From Primulina eburnea (lineage: Eukaryota; Streptophyta; Magnoliopsida; Lamiales; Gesneriaceae): a stretch of 64,000 nucleotides of DNA. The DNA lies in the NCBI RefSeq assembly GCF_022965805.1, contig NC_133106.1:37003913-37067912 (forward strand), written 5' to 3'. Numbering within the stretch: position 1 is the stretch's first letter; every line of letters begins with the position of its first letter. Below are positions 57,801-64,000 of the stretch, one piece after another. Made by a program: the position numbers and the translations under genes. The notes under the pieces are model-generated. The model ran no database searches, had not been told where the DNA came from, and saw only the letters and a list, made by a program, of their open reading frames with translations.

Positions 57801-60671
57801 CTTTGATGGAAGCCTACTCACTCAGTGTTCAACACGAACAAACTACATTACAAATTCTTCAGTCTAAGCTAGGAGCTGAGGATCTTCGAACTCAGGTTCA
57901 CTTAATCTTTGGTTATTTTCTTTTTATAAAATGTGGGCGGGGGATTTCTTATCGAAACTATTTACACTACCCACACAAGTGGTGGGGTCTCACCCTTGAC
58001 ACTAGGCCAAGGAATCCTTGGCAATCTTTGGTTATGTTTTTTGCCTCTTTAATAAATGGTTGCTTCTAAGAAATTCGTTTTAGGTGTTCTACTGATACCA
58101 CCATGCTATAAGATGACAATCATTGTTTTGATACATCTTGTGGTGTACTCACATTTCATCTGCTCCCATGCCTACAGACTGCGGAAGACTTCTTAATGAA
58201 ACCACTCTTTTAATGCAATTTTACACGTGCATTTAATTTTTCTTTTTCAGCTATTAAGTATTACAGGAGCTTTCTGTTTGATTATGAAGAAAACTAATGT
58301 TTGCAAAACAAACTTTAAGAACTATCACTAGTTTTGACCCTCTAAAAGGTTACATGGATCTCTTTACGTGAACATTAGAAAGTTGAGAACTAATGAACCA
58401 AGCACCTTCAGGATGCTGCTGCATGGCTTGAATATTTTGAATCAAAAGCCTTGGAACAGCAAGAAGCAGCTCGAAATGGAACACCTAAACCTGATGCTTC
58501 CATTGCCAGCAAAGGTCATCTAAGGTAATGATTTAATACTTTGGAAACCTTCTACCATATTCCAGCCAACCATCACCTTGATCCTTCTTGTGCAGTGTGT
58601 CAGATCTCCTTGATTATATAAATCCTGATGAGCAGTCAAAAGCTGCAGATACCACGAGGAAACGACAAACCAAGGTGTTTTTTCATTTTAAAAAGGACTA
58701 GTTGATAAACAATTGTCCATTTTTATATCTAATGTCTAGTTCATTGAAATAAATGATAATTTTATACTACCAGGGAGTTGCTTAAATCATGTTTTCTCTT
58801 ACAAAATTGTTTTGAAATTTATCTTACTTGATGCCAGAGATTTTTTGTTTCAACTTTCAGCCTTTTGAGAGGTCGTATTGGGAGATGCATTTATTTTTTC
58901 ATTGTTCTCACCATTGTTGTGGCGAGTGCAACGATCAAATTTTCTTCTGAACTATATATTTCTCATCTTTTGTTTTATGATCTCACAGTTTAAACCAGTT
59001 CTTGATAAATTGAATGAAGAGGAGTTAGGAGGAAACAATGAAATTGCCCCTGGAAGTGGAAGTACAGAAATTAGTACCACAGTTGAGGAAAGTAACGCTT
59101 TAGATACCAAACTCTCCCAAGAATCATCCAAGTCAATTGAAAGCACAATAAGTGACCATCCATTGTCAGAAGAAACCCAAGAAGCAAACTCGGATGGAGG
59201 ATGGCAGGAAGCTAGTTCAAAAGGTCGGTCAGGAAACAGTGCTGTTAAAAAGTTTACCAGAAAGCATCCAGAGCTTGCCAAATTAAAGATAAATTCTGTC
59301 TACTCAAACTTTAAGGACAGCAGGTATAGAAATGAAGCTGTATCTCAAGGGCATCAGACAACATTCAAGGCAAGTTTTGCTGAAGTGTCTCCATTGAAGC
59401 AAACCAGCACTGCTAGCTTAAATAAAATTGATGATTCCAGTAGAGTGCCTCCAAAGAGCTCGACGAGCATTATTTCTCCTACATCAGCATCTAAAGATTC
59501 TCCTGTCCCTGCCACTATGCCTGCTGCAATGGCTTCAAAATCATTGTCTTACAAAGAAGTAGCAGCAGCTGCACCAGGTACGGTTTTAAAGCCTTTTCTG
59601 GAGAGAGCGGAAGAATTATGTGAGGAAAATACTGATGATCAGATGCGCTTTAGTCCAAAAGAGACACCACAGCAGGAGAGGAGGAATGAAGTTTCTTTAG
59701 ATGGCTTATGTGAGTCACTACCGGATGATGAAGGTATAAAAGGGGACAACCAAGGTGAAGTCTACGAAAATGAATCCCCTTTGGAAAATTCCTCCTCGGA
59801 TACTGAAGACAGTTCATGTTCTAGTAACCAGGAGAAATCTGCAGAGACAAATGGAAGCAAACTTTCTGCTGCTGCTCAGCCCTTCAGTCCAGGTCCCTAC
59901 CCTTTGCCTAATGCTTCACCAAGTATCTACGAGGTTACAGGAAGCCAAGGCATGCTTGCAGAGCTCCAGGGATTCCCATCAGTTGCGGCAAGAGTTCCTT
60001 GTGGACCTAGGTTACCTATCTATTACAGAGCAGGTCATACTTTCCGGATAAGGCATGGTTTCTCAAATTACCGAATCCCCATTGTTGGGAAAAATGGTTT
60101 CACTTCTTCCAAGACCATGAATCCACATGCACCTGAATTTGTTCCTCGAAAAGCATGGCAAACGAATGCAGCTGTGGAAGCTTCAAGCCCGTCTATTGAT
60201 TCTAATGCGACGGTTCCACCACTTTCAAATAGAGAGGAGCTTAACCAAAATATTACATCTAGTGTTAGTCGAGAAACGTCTAAGAAAAGCAGTTTTGATG
60301 CCAAGAAAGAAGAGCTAGCAAGGCAGATACTTTTCAGCTTCATAGTGAAGTCAGCGCAGAATTCTTCAGACCCTCCAAACACTATTCCAGCTAGCGGTAA
60401 GAAGTACGATACATCAACCTCTCCTGCCGAAGCAATTGCAAATGACAGTGCAATTATAAAGATATTCTATGGAAACGAGAGAAACAAAGAATCTGTCCCC
60501 GATAACAATAACAACCAAAACCAAAAGCTACGAATGAAGAATGTGAAGAACGGCAGTAGAGATAGGGAAGGATTTGTTCTCGTCACAAAGCGGAGAAGAA
60601 ACCGCCGGCAGTTCACAAACGATGTAAATGACTTGTACAATCAACAGTCGATATGTGCATCGGCACGTTGA
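48827..60671 (+). CDS. REC/CLU-family protein (REDUCED CHLOROPLAST COVERAGE-like)
   Basis: Twenty-three exons join in frame to 1703 aa: 48827-48905, 48997-49058, 49317-49409, 49656-49728, 50704-50985, 51079-51143, 51487-51618, 51880-51921, 52008-52535, 53223-53377, 54000-54501, 55354-55416, 55510-55611, 55708-56016, 56085-56177, 56275-56376, 56463-56567, 56830-56963, 57361-57544, 57764-57895, 58412-58524, 58596-58674, 58989-60671. A basic start ([10 protein letters not shown]) leads to a ubiquitin-like CLU N-domain ([15 protein letters not shown], about 30-105). [13 protein letters not shown] begins the block before the CLU domain (about 330-610). TPRs are at about 860-1095, and the tail is long and low-complexity, ending [10 protein letters not shown]. 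Arabidopsis REC1-REC3/TSS (cytosol/nucleus, chloroplast compartment size, growth) are the relatives. Which paralogue this is was not settled. No break is seen. Confidence 0.92.
54826..55010 (+). mobile_element. tRNA-derived SINE in REC gene intron 11
   Basis: A tRNA-like head (ggtgaagtagtggagcgtc, A-box-like; ggagtttacttccct, decayed B-box GGTTCGANTCC) is followed by a body with gcgagcctatcgcaca and gtgcggtttacctgg, a phrase I associate with asterid SINEs, and a short A-run. It sits between exons 11 and 12 in the gene's sense direction. Exact ends and target duplication were not fixed. Confidence 0.55.
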
Positions 60672-60970
60672 GGAGGAGGATTCTCAAGGCTAAGCATCAG
60701 AGGTAAGCATCTGCCTGTCTTAACATTACAGGTCAAGCCGAAGAAATGCTCTGAGGCTGTGAGTCGTAAATCGAGACAACCCTGATCTTCTATTCCAGAT
60801 AAGAAAAGAATAACGCACCAAATTCCTTAATTGTCTCTCTTTTGTGGTCCAATTTTGTTATTTATTTTTTTCTCGATTTGATGAAAACTTCATCAGAATC
60901 ACTTGTAAACATTTGTAAGCTTCTCAACTGTTCCCTTGATGAACTCTTTTTGTGATTTTGTAACTTGAAA

Positions 60971-60976
60971 AATAAA
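60971..60976 (+). terminator. Polyadenylation signal of the REC gene (candidate)
   Basis: AATAAA lies 300 bp after the stop, downstream of T-rich sequence. A consensus donor (CAGAG|gtaagc, near 60700) suggests a small 3' UTR intron is also possible. Confidence 0.4.
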
Positions 60977-61532
60977 AGGAGAAGCATATTATAATGTATA
61001 CTGATGCGGCATTGCCATTTCTTTTGTAATAGCCAATAAATTAGTCCAATTCATCCATACCAACACAAAGGGGAAGTTATAATTGCAAATGGAATATATA
61101 TGCTTGAAGGAGATGGATTAAAAGTATTACACGATTTCATGAGTATTCAAGATTAAAATATATTGGACATTGGACAGAAGTTACTAAATCAAAAATGGTC
61201 TCCCGTCTCTGTTTACAAAAGAAAAATATGTGTGAGAAGGAGATGGATTATTCAAGATTTTGATCAATTTTGTTAGAGGTGAAAGTAGTTTAAGGCTCAC
61301 TATTCAAAAATCATATAATCATCAATTAATTATTTAATAAATCCAATTTCCAATTTTCAGCAACTTATATATATGATAATAATAATAATAAAAATCATTT
61401 AAAGAAGCTAGTATGGGATAGGATTTCGATGTAAAATTTGTGGTGTGAAAGGACAAGTTTTAACCAACTTTAAATAGATGACCTAATTCCCCTACATTGG
61501 CAAGGACTCTTTACTCGATAATAATATAAATA

Positions 61533-62422
61533 GGATCTGTTTGGTTGATGCGATTAAATAAAGATAGATGAATAATCACATATTTATCTAATATTTGGTT
61601 AAAATTTTAAAATATATTAATAATTATTTTGATCTGGTTTAAGACCTAATTTTATGATTAGTTATTTGATTATTAATCTAACAAATTAAGTGGGATGAGT
61701 TATCAACACACCACAAATTACATTTTTATCATCTTTATCTCTTATGAAAATAAATATTTATTAAATTCTAATTTATTATGTGTAATGATTACCGTAATAT
61801 TTTCAAATATATTTCTAATAAATATATTTAAATTAATTTTAATAGACATAAATTATAATTATAAATATTTAATTATCTATTTAATTATTTTAAGAATATT
61901 TATAATTATTAAAAAAACAATAATATTATAATATTACTAAACTTTATTTAACATTAAAATTAATATTCAAAATATTACTACTATTTTTATTATTAATTAT
62001 AAATATTTAATTATCTATCAAATTATTTTAAAAATATTTATAATTATTCTAAAAAAACAATAATATTATAATTATTACTAAAACTTTATTTAACATTAAT
62101 ATTCAAAATATTATTACTATTTTAATTATTAAAGTAAATGCATATTTATAAATTTATTTTTAATAAATATATTTAAATTAATTTAATAAATGTAAATTAT
62201 AATTATAAATATTTAATTATATATCTAATTATTTTAAGAATATATATTTAATTAATATTTGGGTCATTTTGGTCATTACAATAAAATTTACAAAATTAAT
62301 TGTTTATTTTAAAATCATACCAAAAATCATGTTATTTATACCATCATACTATTAATCCATATTTTTTAATCACTCTAATTATTAATCATTTATTTATCCT
62401 ATCACACGTAACAAACAGAGCC
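61533..62422. mobile_element. PIF/Harbinger-like AT-rich MITE, 890 bp
   Basis: The left end GGATCTGTTTGGTT and the right end, reversed, GGCTCTGTTTGTTA are similar inverted repeats. The triplet ata flanks both sides (61530-61532 and 62423-62425). G-G-x-[CT]-CTGTTTG ends with 3-bp duplications are usual for PIF/Harbinger MITEs, although their duplication is normally TTA/TAA. The interior is almost pure AT with internal tandem copies of about 140 bp (near 61851, 61994 and 62199). Confidence 0.6.
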
Positions 62423-63109
62423 ATAGTAATTATTATTTAAAAAAAACCACTGCTTTATAATCTTCCAATAATAAATAGCTCTGCACAAGCTCGTGCGCAA
62501 TAATTAGACAAAGTGGGCCGCACACCTAATGCCAAATCGATTTGGGCAAGATGTCAATCGACCTTAAAACTAATTCGTTTAGTTTTAAATTTTAAATAAA
62601 TTAATTTAGGCGGTTCGATGTTTGCAATTATCAATTAACTAATTAAATTAATAAGAACGAAACTTATTTTTATCTAATAATGTAGATGTTGGGTTGAGTT
62701 GAGTTGAGTTTAAATAATTATCGTAATGATATTATCTTATCAGTTGATGTCATTATCAATTTTTTGCCATTTTACTATTATCAACGGTAAAAAAACAAAA
62801 TTAAAATTATGACGTAAAAATCTGCTATTACTGTTTTTCAATATGCATTGTATAAACACCTGAATAAACATAATATCCTACAAATTATAGATATCAGTCA
62901 AGTAAGTCACCTTTTAATATATGATTAAAATATTATCTAATGAGTGGCGATGTAGCATGCATCGACAGAAAAATGGCATGATTTTGATATGATTTCACAA
63001 CAATAAAACAATAATAATGCACAAAGAAAGACTTCCAAATCCTAACGGACAAGCTTAGTGGATACACATTGCAGATGTGGTGGACTTGCTCGCACCCTAA
63101 CACTCCACC

Positions 63110-63122
63110 TATATATCTATAT

Positions 63123-63158
<36 letters not shown>

Positions 63159-63170
63159 ATATATATATAT
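63110..63170. repeat. AT microsatellite in the V-PPase promoter
   Basis: A TA run of about 60 bp, interrupted by a few C/G bases (atctatatagat), ends 27 bp upstream of the TATA box. Confidence 0.92.
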
Positions 63171-63197
63171 CCTTGGAATATTACTCAGAATGCGTGC

Positions 63198-63205
63198 TAT
63201 AAATA
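63198..63205 (+). promoter_or_regulatory. TATA box of the V-PPase gene
   Basis: TATAAATA in a C/G-containing setting, 135 bp before the ATG, with a C-rich leader just downstream. A start of transcription near 63230 would be normal spacing. Confidence 0.65.
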
Positions 63206-63318
63206 CCAGGGACTCTCCCGTCCTCAACCACCCACCCCAAATTCGTTACAGTAGTTTCCTTCTTTTTCACTCTCGATTCACTCTTCATTCGCTTCATTTC
63301 CGCCGGCCAGAGCAGTTA

Positions 63319-63381
63319 ATGTTCCGGAGAGGATGGAGTCGTCTTCAGCTTTGCTTCCAGATTTGGGGACACAGATTGTAA
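63319..63381 (+). promoter_or_regulatory. Upstream ORF overlapping the V-PPase start
   Basis: An ATG at 63319 begins a 20-codon frame ([10 protein letters not shown]...) that ends at 63381, in a different frame, 49 bp into the main coding sequence. If translated it would compete with the main ATG at 63333. The main ATG (GGATGG) has G at +4 but also G at -1. Confidence 0.5.
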
Positions 63382-63591
63382 TTCCGGTGTGCGCTGTCAT
63401 AGGCATCGTTTTCTCGCTCGTGCAATGGTTACTGGTCTCGCGCGTTAAACTCTCGTTGGAAAGCAACGTCTCGGATTCTTTGAAGAACGTTCAGGATGCA
63501 CACGGTGATTACTTGATAGAGGAAGAGGAAGGGATCAACGACCAGAACGTTGTCGAGACGTGCGCCGAAATCCAGAACGCTATCTCCGAGG
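63333..63591 (+). CDS. Vacuolar H+-pyrophosphatase, type I (AVP1-like), first exon only
   Basis: The first exon encodes 86 residues plus one base and ends in GAGG|gtcag. The start [24 protein letters not shown] leads into the first membrane helix ([12 protein letters not shown]). A lumenal/loop stretch [29 protein letters not shown] follows, the highly conserved block of plant type I (K+-stimulated) V-PPases. The enzyme sits in the tonoplast and uses pyrophosphate hydrolysis to pump protons into the vacuole. The full protein is about 765 aa with 16 helices; the catalytic loops are beyond the window. The rest of the window (63592-64000) is intron 1. Confidence 0.93.
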
Positions 63592-64000
63592 GTCAGTGTA
63601 GCTTTGATCTCAATGTTATATCGCTAGATCTGATTTTTTAAAGTTTGCCAAGTTCACTTTATTTCTACCTGAAATGCGTTAGTAGAATGTGTTGCGAGCT
63701 TTGGACGTCATTCATTTTCCTATTCATTTTCCTCACCTTTTATGCGAGCTTCTCTGTTTTGGTACTGAAAGAGTAAAAAACCATAAAGTTGTAGTAGGAA
63801 GTTGCTGCATTACTTCTTTTCAAAGAAAATCAGGTTATTAGAATTTCAGCTACGATTTTTGGATGAATAGTCGAAGAGAGACTTTTTCAGGTTTTCCGAA
63901 CCTGCTCCTGGAATTTGTTTTGCTGCGGGGACCGTTTAAAAAGGTATACGTAAATACGTAATGCTTGTTTATTGTTTTTGAAGTCGATTTTCCCTCTAGT

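Larger units (their letters stand above)
60672..63332. other. 3' region of REC, AT-rich element and V-PPase promoter
   Basis: The first 350 bp is the REC 3' UTR. It is followed by AT-rich spacer, an 890-bp PIF/Harbinger-like element, more AT-rich spacer, and the promoter and leader of the pyrophosphatase gene from about 63.1 kb. No other gene is supported. Confidence 0.5.

Overview
The window is nuclear DNA of a flowering plant. Genes have many exons with GT-AG introns, the spaces between genes are AT-rich and full of transposons, and every recognisable protein belongs to a plant family (FAR1-related, SLEEPER, REC/CLU, MASS, plant vacuolar pyrophosphatase). The protein variants and the repeats suggest a eudicot, probably an asterid (possibly Lamiales). 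That placement is an inference and could not be tested here.

Layout. 1-7.4 kb: the 5' part of a Ty3/gypsy retrotransposon of the Tat type on the minus strand. Its gag-protease and pol frames are open, and its putative LTR ends about 130 bp before the next gene. 7.5-7.9 kb: a single-exon MASS-like MAPK substrate. 11.2-13.4 kb: a two-exon acyl-activating enzyme. 17.1-19.1 kb: a three-exon TPR protein. 19.8-20.7 kb: a non-autonomous hAT element with a MITE nested in it. 23.4-24.9 kb: an F-box/LRR gene. 26.9-30.8 kb: a five-exon CUE-domain gene carrying a hAT relic in intron 3. 32.7-36.6 kb: a SLEEPER-type gene derived from a hAT transposase. 37.5-39.6 kb, minus strand: a FAR1-related (FRS6/8-like) gene derived from a MULE transposase, tail-to-tail with the SLEEPER gene. 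40.8-48.8 kb: a transposon-rich gap with a CACTA element, a MITE, microsatellites and one unexplained exon-like segment. 48.8-60.7 kb: a complete REC/CLU-family gene modelled here as 23 coding exons (1703 aa). 61.5-62.4 kb: a PIF/Harbinger-like AT-rich element. 63.3 kb to the end: promoter and first exon of a type I vacuolar H+-pyrophosphatase.

The genes do not form an operon or an obvious pathway cluster; this is an ordinary gene-bearing plant segment. The most informative content is the transposon record. One 182-bp foldback MITE family is present in four copies flanked by 9-bp duplications. Two hAT derivatives have exact 8-bp duplications, a CACTA derivative has a 3-bp duplication, and two host genes made from transposases lie next to each other. 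Splice junctions were read by eye and checked only for reading-frame continuity and for similarity to remembered families. No alignment, expression data or database search was available.
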